Of a stretch of DNA of 64,000 nucleotides, positions 14,401-28,200 are shown one piece after another. The DNA lies in NCBI GenBank assembly GCA_947846985.1, contig CANTUZ010000026.1, forward strand, positions 51,318,730 through 51,382,729, written 5' to 3'. The position numbers were made by a program, and so were the translations under genes. The notes under the pieces were generated by a model. The model had not been told where the DNA came from. It saw only the letters and a list, made by a program, of their open reading frames with translations, and searched no databases. How positions within the stretch are numbered: the first letter of the stretch is position 1; every line of letters starts with the position of its first letter. This stretch comes from Fratercula arctica (taxonomy: Eukaryota; Chordata; Aves; Charadriiformes; Alcidae).

Positions 14401-16078
14401 GACTGCCCACTCAAGGTACAGCAATTTGAAAAAAGTTTAATTTAAACTGCAGTTGCATCTACCGCTTTTTAGTCAGTTTTACTAGGACAGGATATCAACT
14501 TAATAAATAGTTAAACAAAACTTAAGTGGTATTTTCCTGTCCTAAATAACTTACTCAAATGAAATCACCTAGAACTTAAGTCATACTATTATTTTTATGT
14601 TGTATACGAATCATAAGACTAAATCCCCTGAAGCCAAAATAGTGACAGTTTTATTACTCCCAGCAAATTTAACATATGCAAAAATGTATTTCTTGCATCA
14701 TTCTAGAAATCTTAGTATGTGTATCCTCCAGGGGAAAAAAAAAAAAAAAAGAGATAAATTATCATAGGTAACCTTCATTAAAAAAAAAACTAGGAGGTCA
14801 GAATTCTTGACTGTGTATTGTACATATATGCAAGGATTATTTTCTGCCACCTATTGAGACATTTGGACACCAGAAGACAAATTCCAGTAATCCTGAACTG
14901 AGGTGGAACAATACCATTCTCTTGATGAGACTCATCATCTCAACTAACCCTTACAGACAATATTCACTAGCACTATATGCAGGATATTACATGAAATGAC
15001 TAATAAGATAGCCTACCCAAAAAATATTCCAAGCCTCCTAATCTTTCACAATCATTATCCTGATAGCTCCTGACTCCTTCTACATCTTTTTGTGCTTTAT
15101 CAACTCCTCCTAGATCATGACAAGCATACAAGCTTTGCAAAATAATGTTTTGTACCAGTGAAAATGGCAATCACCTGCTAGTGCCTTGTAAATATTAAAC
15201 AGTAGTAGTGGAAGCAAGAGAATACTGACAATTAAGTAAAACTCTAGCATGGGAATAGAACAAAAAACAAACTTGGTTCCACAAATAGAGAAAACAAAAG
15301 CATTCCTTCCAAATAACAACCATTTCATTATCATTTCACTGAGCTACTGCTCTGTGGGCCAAAAGAAATAGCAGGCTAAACCTCTACAGAAAACAAGTCA
15401 CAAGCATCTCATATATGTCAAACCTAATCCATAAAAGCAAACACTACTGCTTGTTCCTTTAGTAAACAGGTACTGTTTGTTTGCTTTTTTATGTGGCCTA
15501 TTATCTCTACACATAGCTGCATACAATTGAGAAAAGGAAGTCACACAAAATACTATTTAAATTACATGGGGTCTCATCATAGCACAAAAAGTTTCTTTTG
15601 ATTATTAAGAGGATGTAAAAACATTTAAAAATAAGTTGCAAAGAAACCAGTGTTTGTTTCTGTTTAAGGAGTAATTACAGTACATAAAGTTCAGTTCTCA
15701 ACTACACTATGCGTGCAGCGATTCCAACAGCTTTTATAGTTTTCTGTCTACAGCAGTGAATGTATTTCTTCAACACAGCTAATGAAATTACCAATAGCTA
15801 CTCAGTCATGTTTACTAAAACTGCTTGTTTCTATACTTTTGATTATAAAATAGTCTAATGAGAACCTAAGTATCAAAAGTACAGAAGACCAAACCAAGTC
15901 CACAGACATACAGAGGGCGTTACAAGTTATTGCAACTGTTTTTCTAAATAAGTCTTCATAAATGCAAAGTGAAGTTTATTCACTTTAGTCATCCCTGTGA
16001 TTATCTTGAGACTTTGATCCCAGGACTAAAGTACAATAGCAAGGCTGCACAATTCAGTAAAACAGATGTAAAACTTAC

Positions 16079-16268
16079 CATGGAAGTCACTGATCTGGCG
16101 TCTTCCTCATAATTCACTACAGGTGGTGGCTCTTTCCCATCATTCTCTTGAACCTTTTGTTCCAGTAGTTCCTTCTGGGCTGCAAATTTTGCCTCAGAGC
16201 ATCTTAATTGCTGAACTGTTTGCTTAAGTTCTTCCAGGGCTTGCTTTTGGCTCAGCAAGAGTACAATA
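16079..16268 (-). CDS. FER: FER coding exon 8 (residues 349-412), last in window
   Basis: 190 nt: completes Asp, then [40 protein letters not shown] and [20 protein letters not shown], ending TSM on a complete codon. Acceptor ctgcag (AG at 16270-16269), donor gtaagt (GT at 16078-16077), so the next intron is phase 0. It is the C-terminal coiled coil of FX followed by the proline-rich, acidic linker toward SH2. In mammals the testis form FerT joins its own first exon at about this boundary, so the intron to the left could hold that alternative start; none was recognised. Confidence 0.97.
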
Positions 16269-19200
16269 CTGCAGAGTAAAATAACAAACAATTTAACAAT
16301 ATACATGATTTAAAATACGTACTTTGTTTCATAAAAGATTAAAAAAAGGCATTAAAATTCCTCAACAGGATTATTTGTTCAAAAGCATGAATATATAAGC
16401 AATTCTAGAAAATTTTCAAATTTTCATTCTCTTTTCTCAACCTATCACAAAAATAGTGCTGTAATAAATATAGATGAAACTACTATATTTGTCCACCTTT
16501 GATTAAATTTATAAACACTAGGGTTCCCTATTCTTTACAGAAGAAATACACTTTTAGGTTATGATTTCCAGTGATGAGAAATCTTCTGCAATCCACAGCT
16601 GTTGTAATAATAATTTGCGCTATTAAACTCACCTTACATCCAGTATGAATTCGTCTAACGTCAAGTTAGAGATATCTGTTGTTTCTTCTGAACTGAAAGG
16701 TCCTCTACTGCACAAGTATTTCTGTACTGCAGTCTAACATTCTTCTTATGATACTAGATAAATTCAACTCTATGAGGAGCCAAAGACAATTTTTTTCTTG
16801 TCTTCTGCATGGCTCTTATGTTTTTATGTTCATGTTTTTATGGCTTTTCTCTGAATAACCCTCATACCACTGAATACTCCAAGACAGACATAATTCATTC
16901 ATTAATAAAGGACAAGCAGATTACTTAGAACATCGACAGCTACCTAGATGATTATTATCCCTAAGAACTGCCAAAACCAAGGATGGACAGAAGCTGCCTA
17001 AAAGACAAAACCATTCATAGTACAATACAGACACCCTTAAAAGCACTCAACTGGAGCCCAGTGACATGTGGTCTATAAAGAGATGCAGAGTTATTGCTGT
17101 CTACAAGAGCAGATAAGGGAGGCAGAAGGACCAGAACTACGAAAAATGAGGGCAGTATAAAGAAAAATCACAGTATTCTGTCACTCTGTATCTTCAGGAT
17201 AATCCCTGGAAGATAGTCTCTCCTGCAAGACGTACCCTTGGAGAAAAAAATAAATTTAAAAGTCGTTGATGTTAAGATTGTTCCTTCACAAACTTATGTT
17301 GAGCCAAATGACTTCTCAGACAGTTTCCAAAGTGATAAGGGAACCATCTGTCATAAAATCTTCATTGGCAGGAAAAGATAAAAATCATATCCCTATAGAT
17401 GAGCATTGTACTAAGTCATTGAAGAACCGAACTCTGCACAAATAGCAGAATGATCATTCATGTAAAAAGGATAAGTATGATGTATGAAGACACAATTAGA
17501 GGACCTGAAACTGAGGTTTGGCATGAGACTGCACACATTTAAAAGCATCACACAAAGAAATGTACAATTACCCTGGCATTATCCTTAAGATAATGTTCCT
17601 TTATCTAGTTCTCATTATGAGAGAAAAAAGCGATCACCCTGTGAAAATGACAGCCTTCCACTATCAGCAGGGCTTTGGTGAATACACATTGGCTAGAATG
17701 ACAACATCCCAAATACTGAATGGTTTCAATTCATCATGAGCCAAAGACAACAAGACATACTCTGCAAGTTAAAAGTCACGAGCTATTCTCTTTCCTGAGC
17801 TGTGGCAAGAGGGATTCTCGTCTAATTCATTTGCCCAAATCCAACTTAGAATGCTCCCCATTCCATCTATGCATGAGGAATTAGAACGTATGAAATTATT
17901 TGCCTATGGCTTGCATGAGGGCAAAATTTATAGCTCTTGTGGCTAGCAGGAGCTACTAGCAACGCCACAGAGTGAGAACTTAAGTGAAAAACCCTGGTGA
18001 GACCAGAACAGAGCAACAGGTTGGGAAGTGGTAAAAGGGTGAAATGAATAAAAACCCAAATACTCAATATGCTACCATGTCGTAAGGGCAGATGGTATGC
18101 TTGACATACACATATATAAATAAAATAAAATTAAAGCACTCTCTGGGTTGCTGGTGATACCACCATTTGAAGGCAGAAAGGGATATTGGTGCCAAGCTAC
18201 TAGTACTGATACAGCCAAGTATTGAGGAGGAACACAAAATCAGAGGCCTAGAGATACAGTTCTGCACATACCTAATGAAAAGTGTAGTCTATGCAAAGAT
18301 TAATTTGTAGTGTTGCCAGAATTAGCTACCAAGAAATGCTTTCAAGACCCAACTCAGACTACCACTGCAAAGTCCATAAACAACTCAGAACTTGTGGCAC
18401 TGAAGCTGTGTCAAACAGAAGTGGGGAGACAGCTAAGTCCAGACTGGTTCAAGTAGAGACAGAAAGCAGGATTTTGCAGACTTTTACCACCATTTTGCCC
18501 AGATAAAGCAGAGAAGGAGATTTCCTCAGCACTGAAGCGTGAAGCTCAGAACCTTGGGTGAGGCTCAATAATAACACAGGGTCTAGAGCTCTTGCATTTG
18601 GAGTGGACCTCCTCACTTTCTTTCCTGACGATAGACTTACATTGCACCAACAGAATGACCTCTGGCTCAAGAGGCAAGCTTTCATTTATGGCTCTACTAC
18701 CTTAACCTTTCACCTTGCCTTGCAGCACTGAGGCCAGTGCCATATGCTATGACAGCAGTGAAGAACATGCAACAGTTGGATGAGATCTTCTAGGGACCAT
18801 AAATACATGCAAAAACATCCTGATCATTCTGCGCTGCAGTTAAAAGGTGAAAACGGGTCTGTTGGAGGAAGGCCTGAGCAATGATAAATGAGAACTGGAG
18901 TGATTTCAGGGAAACTTTTATCTTACAACTATAAATCTAAGACAGATTTCATGCCTTTTTAATAAGATATACAGGTACTGGTGCAGTCTGAACTGAAATA
19001 ATCTCAACAATACAAGCACCTGCTACAGGATCAGTCAAAGAAGCCTACCCCAGCAAGAAACACAGGGACAGTCCGAACTATTTTCAGGGAGAAAGAACTG
19101 ATAACAAAGCAATACAGGGGAGGGCCCGGAAGGGGAGAGGATGAGGAAACACCACCAAACTCATATAGTTCAAATACAGTTTATCCTTTAAGTAACATGC

Positions 19201-22200
19201 AGCAAGGAAGACAGGTCAAGAACCAAGAAATCGCAAAATATACTGTGAGTACATTTGAACTTCACCAAAGGAAGAACAGGAAAGCATCAAGTCAAAACAC
19301 TGATATCATATAGATACATAAAGTTTTGGACATGAATGAAATACTAGCCAATGTATCAAGTGACAAGATGTCTTCAACAAAGAGCTTCAAGACTTCTTCA
19401 GTGAATGAAGACAGGATCACCTGAGGAGTTGCACTGCAGTTCACTGGTATTGTAATGAGTAAGGTTATGACTGATTGCAACAAGAATCAGGAAAAATCAC
19501 TACAGACAGAAGGTTTCTTTATCTGTTGCGTTAACTTCAGTTTAGACTAGGATGTGAATATTTTTTCTAATGAGAGGTAGAAAAAAAAAAATCAATATCT
19601 TGCCCAAGAATGGTTCTTCATAATAATGTTGTATTTATGGCACTGTAAAACACTCATTAATCCCTTGCCTTCTTTATTTACTATGCAGTACTACAGGGTA
19701 TCAGATCTACGTTCAGTTTTGTAAAGAAAATGCAACAAAGAATGAACTTAACCTGACGAGTTCCAAATACGTTATTGCATAAGAAAGAGTACGTCTTGCA
19801 CGACTCTGAAAAAGTCTTTCACAAAATTATATCTACACAATGAACTCAGAGAGGTAATCCAAACTGACTCCTCTTCTTCCATCAAGCTGAAGTTATAATA
19901 CTAATCAAAGGTCCAGTTCTTGAGCCATCCCAACATTACGACAATTATATTAAACTAAATGGAGCTGCTCGGTTCTCCAATGAATTAGGATCTGCAGTGG
20001 GTAAGGGTTATTTTAGAGATGGGAAACTAACATATTGTTGTTTTTCACAATAATCACTTCTACAAAAGCAGAACAACATTAGTGAAGGTTATTTCTCATT
20101 TAAGTCTTAGGAATTGCGTTACAGATGCTTTTCCCACTTACTCAGACTTCTTTTCACAAGTCTTAGAGGACTCTTCTATTTTTTTCTCCAGTTCCAATAC
20201 AAGTTCCTCTTTGCTCAAAAGGGTTTGCTGTGTCTGAATCAGTTCTTCTATTACTGTTTTTAACCTGTAAGACATAAATTTAGAAATCCATGTTTTGAAT
20301 ACACAAACTGTATATATTTGAGAATAGAAGAGGATAAGAATAAACAGTTTTTACAGTGCCAGGAGCTAGCGGAGCTTCACAAAAATCTGCACTGCTGCAT
20401 ACTTTTGTAATAATCCAAATAAAAGAACAGTTTAAATGTGACAAAGAATGCTGACCATACAGTATTATTTGACGCAGATGGAAGGGGTTGAACGTGAAGA
20501 ATACAAAAGGATTTTTCTGGATCTTATGATACTCAATAACTGGAATTTCATTTCAAAGATTAATTTAAATGCATATTGAAATAGGCAAATATACAGGGGG
20601 AAAAATAAAACAAAACTTTATTTATCTAGTGAATGGCTCTAAGCTGGCCATTATCACTCAGAAATGAGATCTTGGAATTACAGTAGATGATTCCATGAAA
20701 ACACTGGCTTGATACACTGCAGTGGTCAGAAAATGAAACGGAATGATTATCTAGGATTTGTTAAAAGCAAAGCAGAACAAGAATACAGGAAACCTCAGTA
20801 TGCTTCTCCCTAAATTACGGATCTGGATTACCTCTGCAATCCTGGTAATTCATCTCAAAAACAATACAGTAACCTTGAAACATTCACAAAAAGATTACAA
20901 GCTTGATAAACGATATGAGTAAGTTTTATGTAAGGACAGACTAAAGCTAAAGATGGCTCTGAAAAAGAGATCACAGAGTAGGAATATGACAGAAGTTTAC
21001 AATACCATAGTCAGAAAGGAGTAGAGTGTTCCTATCCTCTTCCAAAACAAGAACTTAAGAGCCATAAAATGAAACTAAGAAGTAGCAAGTCACATAATAG
21101 GAAGTTAATCTCTGGAATTCCTTGACCAAAAATTCTGTGGACAACAGATACTTGTGCATACTGAAACTGACTGGAAAATTCAAGCAAGAAAAATACCTCT
21201 AAGGCTACCTTTAAGGCTATTATAAACTAATACTACTTCTGTCTCAAAACATTTCTGAGCTGAAAATTATGGGAAGCTGAGAGATCATCCTGAGTAAACA
21301 GCATTGCAAGATCACCCTGTTCTTGTTCTCCTCCCTAGACTCTTCCCCGTTGGCTAATGTAAGAGAGAAGAAAGTTGTTTAGGTCAATCCTTGGTCTGAC
21401 CTAACGCAGTTAAACTTTTTTGCTGAGTCCTGAATCTACACCAGAAAGTGAACACCTTACCTTAAAGACAGCAACACTTAAAAGAGCTATTTGATTCCTG
21501 TTCCAAAAATAATATCACACCATAAAATTTCTCTCTCAAATTCCCAAAAGAATTTAAAGTGGGTGAATATAAGATCTGCAACAGGACACACTGGAAATTC
21601 TATTGAAAATGTATACATGTAGGCAAATATGCCGACACAGATTTATAAACGCAAATATGAATTTCATCAGAATCATTTACTAGAAAACCAGCAATTCATC
21701 TCTTTCACTTAGACATGCCGGTGTCTTAGTTCTAAACAATGGAATACAGAATACAAAGAAGTTATTTCTCTTTTTGAGCTATGGAAGGCAGAATCTTTGA
21801 AAAACGGTAATACTTTCTTGAAAAGGGAGATTCAGCATATGTATTTTTCCAGTTACTGTGCTGAAGTACAACTAGATGTACAACATTCACATAGTTTAAG
21901 CAAGAATAATCTCAATTTAGTAATGATGCAGAATATACTACAAACAGAAGCATGTTTAAAGGGGAGGGAGGGGCTTAAATTACTAAAGGATCCTTTCATA
22001 AGAAAGTGAAGCTGCTTCATGACTAAGGAGGAGTCTGACAAAGGAGACTGAGAATTTATATTAGAAAGTTTATTTCAATACCTATTAAGGAATAAATTTA
22101 CAAAAAGTAATCAGATTGCACAGGAAAAAAGAGAGGATGATTAATGACCTTGAAAATGAATAAATACAATTCAGAGATTCTGTCATGATGAGGAAACACA

Positions 22201-25200
22201 GGGATTAGAATAATATGCAGAAGACATTGCAATGCATTTATGTTTGAAATACTTCACTGCTATTAGGACTCACTTTGATTTTGGTTTTGAGAAAAACCTA
22301 CAAGAAATAAGTATCATAGTTTTATTAAGCAGATGAAAATTTTTTAAAAACTTAAAAAAACCCCACAACACACCATTGATATCTTATTTTTATCGGTTTT
22401 GCTTTCTAAAGCAAAAAGAACACTTCAGATAAGTCAAACGGACTGAAATACAGTAGAGAAAACAAAAACATCATCAGTGAATGAAATTCTGAATTTTCCA
22501 CTTTAAATTGCTATGATCAATATAAAAAAAAATAAATGTACAATTAAGAATTGCAATCTCACAAGTGACAGCATTGGAACATTTTATGTCAAAAGTTGAG
22601 GCTGATAATATAATAAGAACATAATAACCTCAGCAGGAGATTTGTTCCCCAGTAACAAATGATTAAAGGTGAAGTTGGTATAAGTAATAAAAAGATTTAA
22701 CCAGGCAACATATTAAAAAAACACCTAGAGAGGTAGTTTATCACCCTGAATAGCTAAAAGCTCCACAAAATGCAATACAACAGCTACGTCTGTGTTAGTA
22801 AGCTAATGTACTTTAAAGGTTATAATAATGAATAAGAATTTACTTTGGAAAACGAAAGCAAACACAAAACAAGTGAAATAAATATATTCATGAAAATTTT
22901 CTGCATGGCAATTTAAATCACTGACTACATGACTGTACTCACTGGTTTCATCAAAAGATTTAAGTAGTTTTCCTAGAGTACTGAATTTGGAAACACTTTT
23001 GGGAAGATGAAACAGTATGTTCCCAAGAAGGATTCACAATGGATTTGAGGCATTGTACAGATTAACTGGCAAGGAGAGGAACATACATTGAAAGTGTTGG
23101 CAAGTTTTTAGAGAGACTGGGGAGGAATATTTTGTGCAAAGGAACAATAAAACTAGCATGGGAAAGAGTCCGTAGCATGAAAGTATCATTTTTAGAAACT
23201 GGACCTTAAAAATGAGGACACAACTATGTGCTGCTCTGAGTGAGCCTACACACAATGTATAACAGCATTTCCAAACGATGAAAGGTTTGAAAAGAAAGAC
23301 TTACGTTACTTGTAAACTTTCTGCTGTTAGATTATTCCACATGATCTCATTAGCTTGAAGGTTTTCATTTTCTTCTAGTAAAGATGTATCAAACTCTATT
23401 TCTTGTTCAACTACTTCTGACGACCTAATTTAGTAAATAAATGTTACATTTTCAAAATTAACATGTATCTGTGAGTAAATCACAAAGCAAATAATTATGT
23501 TTTGAATTAGTTTAATAACTAGAGTATAGTTAAAATTACATGTGAAATAACAGAGAAGGTAGCAACTGGATACATATTCTTTTTCCTTTGAAGAACATAG
23601 TCTTACAATCATACCAGATGATAAACTGGCATACAATTCTTTGAATCAAGACCAGAGCATAACCAGGGTTCTCAAGGGGTATCAGCGTGAATGGGTCCAC
23701 TCTTAGCTGATCCTGCTATAAATCTGCACGTGACAATTATCAATTCGCACATAACAACAAAGATAATGCAAGAAGTTGTAGGACTATTTCTGCATATACT
23801 AATACAAAGTAACAGTTCAGTACATAGCAAATAGAGTTTAAAGTCAAAAACTTTCTTGCATGATCTGCATACTCTGCAGTTTCAGTTACTGTGCAACCTG
23901 CAATAACTGCAGAGTACAGAGTTACCTAGAGTTCACTTTAAACTAGAATTTGGACAATAAGAGAAATAAAGCCAAAAAACTTACTTTAGCCCAGAATGCA
24001 AACTGCATCCAAATACACAGTGAATTAGCTCACATTGAATCTGGACTGTCATGTATAGTCTGCTGTCAGTACCGAATTTACAGCTCTTCACATGTAGTAA
24101 CAGTAACGGGAATTTTGTTTTTCTAGAGCCAGTCAAAGAGATGGATGGCTAAAGAAACGGTCAGGTTAAAAACCTGGCTTTCAGACAGCTTTCTTCACAT
24201 GCAAGTAGAACAATTTTCAAACTAGGATAAAGCTTTACAAGCAACAATGTAAAAGGAACAAAACAGAAACAAATCCAACTCTGATCTCTTCAGCAGTGTT
24301 GCAGTTTAATTCAGGGTTTTCTCAAAAAAGAAACATCAACATGCACACCAAGATGAAAATGTATACATACCTGTGAGTATCTATGAAGTCATTATACTCA
24401 GAGTTAGGGTCTATCTGTTCAACCGAGGTCTGGATCTCTTTATGGACATTCACAATCTCTTCTGTTACAAGACTGGTGATCTGGCTATACTCATCCAAGA
24501 TTCCTTTTCTAGAGAGGAAAAAAAATTCTAGTGTATAACATGGCACTGAAGGCATAGATGGCATTGAAGATGCTTCAAACTTTCAATTTGCTGTTTCTAC
24601 AAACTCTTGTTGCAACTGGCTAAAAAGGGAAAAAATAAGACAATATATTACTCAAAGAAATAATAGATCAACTGTGGCCTTTTCTTTACAGATTGCCTAT
24701 CAGTGAGTGAGAAGTCTCTGAGACCATGCTCCTTGTATTGGTTTCAGTGCATCTACCTACAGGGTAGCTGAACTAAAAACTGTAGAAATCACAAGGAAAA
24801 GGAATGCATACAGCTTATTGATGACACTCCTCTTCACAAAGGACTTAACCATGCTTGGTAAAGCATAACCTACACTAAAGCTTTTTATGTTCTGACTGAC
24901 AAAATAAATACGTTCTGGCATAAGGCAAAACCAGCCACAAAATAGCGTGCATTTCCCTTAAAAACTGGGTTTCTTTATTGTTTTAACTATCATCTTTCAT
25001 ACATTTTTTTTTCATGATTTGCCATTCAGACAAAAACAAGCATAAATCACAAGTTAGCATATATTTACAAGAAGAAACAAAATCAAGCAAAAAGTTCCTG
25101 CAAGAAACTACAAGCCGCCCAGCATTGTCTTAACCTGCTTCCGAGAGTGGGAAAAAACAGAATAGGGTATGGTAAAAGAATAGGTGATATTGTGCGACTA

Positions 25201-28200
25201 CTCCTAGTAGCACCCAGTAACACATCCTCAGAACACCCTCCTATTCTCTTTACCTTTCAGCTTTCCATAAATGAACCCTCACAATCATTTCCTAGTTTAC
25301 GTTTATCTTTGACAAAGTTGTTAGCTTGCCAGGCTCTGAAGTATGGTGAGCTTTCTTAAAATACTGATGAATTTTGGCCAGCCCAGAGGAACATGCAGAG
25401 AAAAAAGTATCAACAGATTTTTCATGGATAAGATCTCAAGTTATGTTTACTCTGTGAAAGAAGTGATTGGATTTTTTGAATACGTTTTCTGAGCACAAAA
25501 CAGACAACAGAAGGCATTAAATCTTGCACTGCCTGTGCACAACACACCAGAAAATAGTTCAAAGAGCGTGACGAAAAGATAGGCCAATGTCAACTACAGC
25601 AATGCCATACTGAAGAGAAAGGGAATCTATGTCAATTACAGGGAAAAAAAAAAAATAACTTCATTGGCAATGTTAATCTACTTTAGGTTTACCGAACTAA
25701 TTCATCTGCAAAATCAGGATTATTAAGGAAGTATGTTTCACACAGATGGCCACACCAAGCTCTACGCTTGAAATCACCACCTCTTCTTGTACACCAACGA
25801 TACTAGAAAGGAGTAATTTTTTTACATTCAGATTACATTAATTACAGTAATTTTCTTACAGTCAGAATTACATTCAGATCTCACAAAAAATGTCTATGTA
25901 GTGACAAAAATATTTTTTACAGGTTTTTACTCCAGACATAGCAAAGGTCAGTGGGTTCAAGCGGTTCCTGTTCCATCATAAAATTCTTTAGAGAATTATC
26001 ACATCTCACAATTTTGAGAAATACCCTGACAGCACACAAATTTAACTGTAGCTTTTTGCTGTGATTTTACATATAAAATTAAGATTAAAAGGACTGTACA
26101 GAGCCTACTACAAAGGTCTATTTCACTTCAATACCTGCACCAGAATCAAAGGAATTAATATGAGACTGCATAGTGCAGTTAATGGTGTCTGTACCACATA
26201 AGCATGCGAAGTGTGAAATCCCCAACTCTCGCTCACTTCCTATGTGCTGAAGTCAAGGTGAATGTACACTTCAGAAAAGGTAAGAAAATTAGTTAAAGAA
26301 GAGTGCCTCACATCTAAATGAACAATACCTACCAAAAAAAAGTAACTGCCCTTTCTTTTAGGCTAAGTGATTTAAATAACACTCCAGAAAAAGACCTACA
26401 GAATAGACTCCCTAACCAACTCCCATTTTTCAGGAAAGACAAAGAGGAGCATGGTGGTTACAAACCAGAAAAGAGGGCTTAAAGTCCTCACTATCTGTTC
26501 TCAGAGATCACCCATTTGCACACCTTCTGTAATGATGTAAAAAACGATCTTTCGGGAAAAAGGTAACTGCATTTTTAAGGTTGAATTCCTTACAGTGAGG
26601 TTAGGTTTATATGATCCTGCTACTTCTCCCCCACATATGATTAACAATGCGTCTGTGTGGCCATCCTCCACAATGACTTTCAAGATAGTCAGATAGTTTA
26701 AACCAACTCTGTTGCTGTTGGAATTTCATAAAAGTAAGTCTACCGGAGACGCAAAGAACTTCTCATAGTATACCAGCTGAAGGATGAAGTGTGAACTCAG
26801 CTATAAACACTGCAGTTAATCTGTAAGATTTTAAAGTTTTATGAGAAGACAGTGTCTTGCTAGAATGTTTAAGTAACCACTCAAAACCACTGTCTGCATT
26901 ATTTGGATAGACTTTTCTAAGCAGAATTATTGTCAATTGAAAGATGAAAATATCTTTTTTCATTATCCCTTTATATACAATCAATTAATCACAGTTATTA
27001 TTTTTAAATAATCCTATAAATTAATTAAAATACTACACATATAAAATTCCAAAAACTAAAAATATATAAAAATACATCTTACAGGGCTTTAATCATTTCT
27101 TCTTGCATCTTCTGTAGTGAATCAAGCAACAGAGGAAGCGTAGTATCATAATACTGGTGCTGATGTAACTGTGCTCCTTTCAGTGCCAATACATACTGAT
27201 TATGCAACATATGAAGCTTCATAGTGGCTTTGTCACACCGATCTTTGGCTTTCTCAGTCTCCTTTCCTAAGAAAAAAAAAAAAAAGAAAAATGCACACGG
27301 TGATTTGAAAGTATACAAACTTGTACATGACATAAATCCTACTAGATTTATGATAAGTTTGCACCTTTTTCAACAGTAGTCTTTTCAAGGTACTTCTCTG
27401 AAGAAGGTAAAATCTGACTGTTTTCAGGTCTTCAGTAAGACCAAATGTCTTGGGTTTCTAATTAAAAGACTAAGTAAGAAAAAAACTGCTATATTTTCTT
27501 TGAGAAGAAATGTGAAAATTCTTTATCTAAGGTATCTGAAAAACACTGCCTACACAGGTATAAAAATAATATAACTGTGAAGAATAAAGAACAAAAGTCT
27601 TACACATGAATATCACAAAGCTAATCTTTTATTTACCTCAGAGCAAATAACCATTTTTAATGAAGAAAGTAAGAGATGTCCTACTAGGTCAGATTCATTA
27701 TTCATTAAAAATCTGGCATTTATTGTGAGCAAAAATTCTATTGCTATATATCATCCCAAGAAAGCAATGGTGCAGTCTACATAAAAGTAGCTGAACTCGC
27801 ACACTGTCACTCCTGTCCAAAATGGGCAGCTTCTCTACTTAACATTTCCTTATCACTGTCACCATCATGATCAGGTGGTTGGCTCCACAACCTCAGCTCT
27901 ACCCTAGTAGAGACTAGAAGTTCTCAAGTTCATGCTGACAAGACCAGTTCAGTGCTGAACCTGAGAGCTACAACGTACTTCAAGAGGTCACCTATTCTAT
28001 TCTTTGCCACATTAATTGCACAAATATATGGCATATGTTTTTAGAATTTTCCTAAACTCCTCAATGACAGATAGCTTTGCAACTTCTTAGTATCATTCAG
28101 GTATGATGCTATGGTAGCTGAAAGCATTCCCCCACCTCCCTGCCCCTTCACTCTCCAATGTCAATCTTTATTGCTTTAATTTAAACCCTTATTTACTTCA

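Larger units (their letters stand above)
1..16078 (-). other. FER intron after coding exon 8 (at least 16 kb)
   Basis: AT-rich intron with no recognised exon on either strand. The next FER exon should begin ERKERLSKFES or similar, followed by SH2; I looked for it and did not find it. Contents seen: a CR1 3' end near 1.33-1.53 kb, a short CA repeat near 4.1 kb, a transposon relic at 6.29-6.66 kb, a 26-T tract with an adjacent inverted AATAAA at 8.45 kb, and several A runs of 12-18 bases (about 1.3, 12.4, 14.3 and 14.7 kb). Open frames here are below about 110 codons, unconserved in appearance and probably chance. Confidence 0.85.

Noticed and set aside
16001..16306. Single 101-codon frame spanning FER coding exon 8
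   Set aside because: Both ends extend into intron; only 16268-16079 is coding, as shown by the splice sites and the match to FER.
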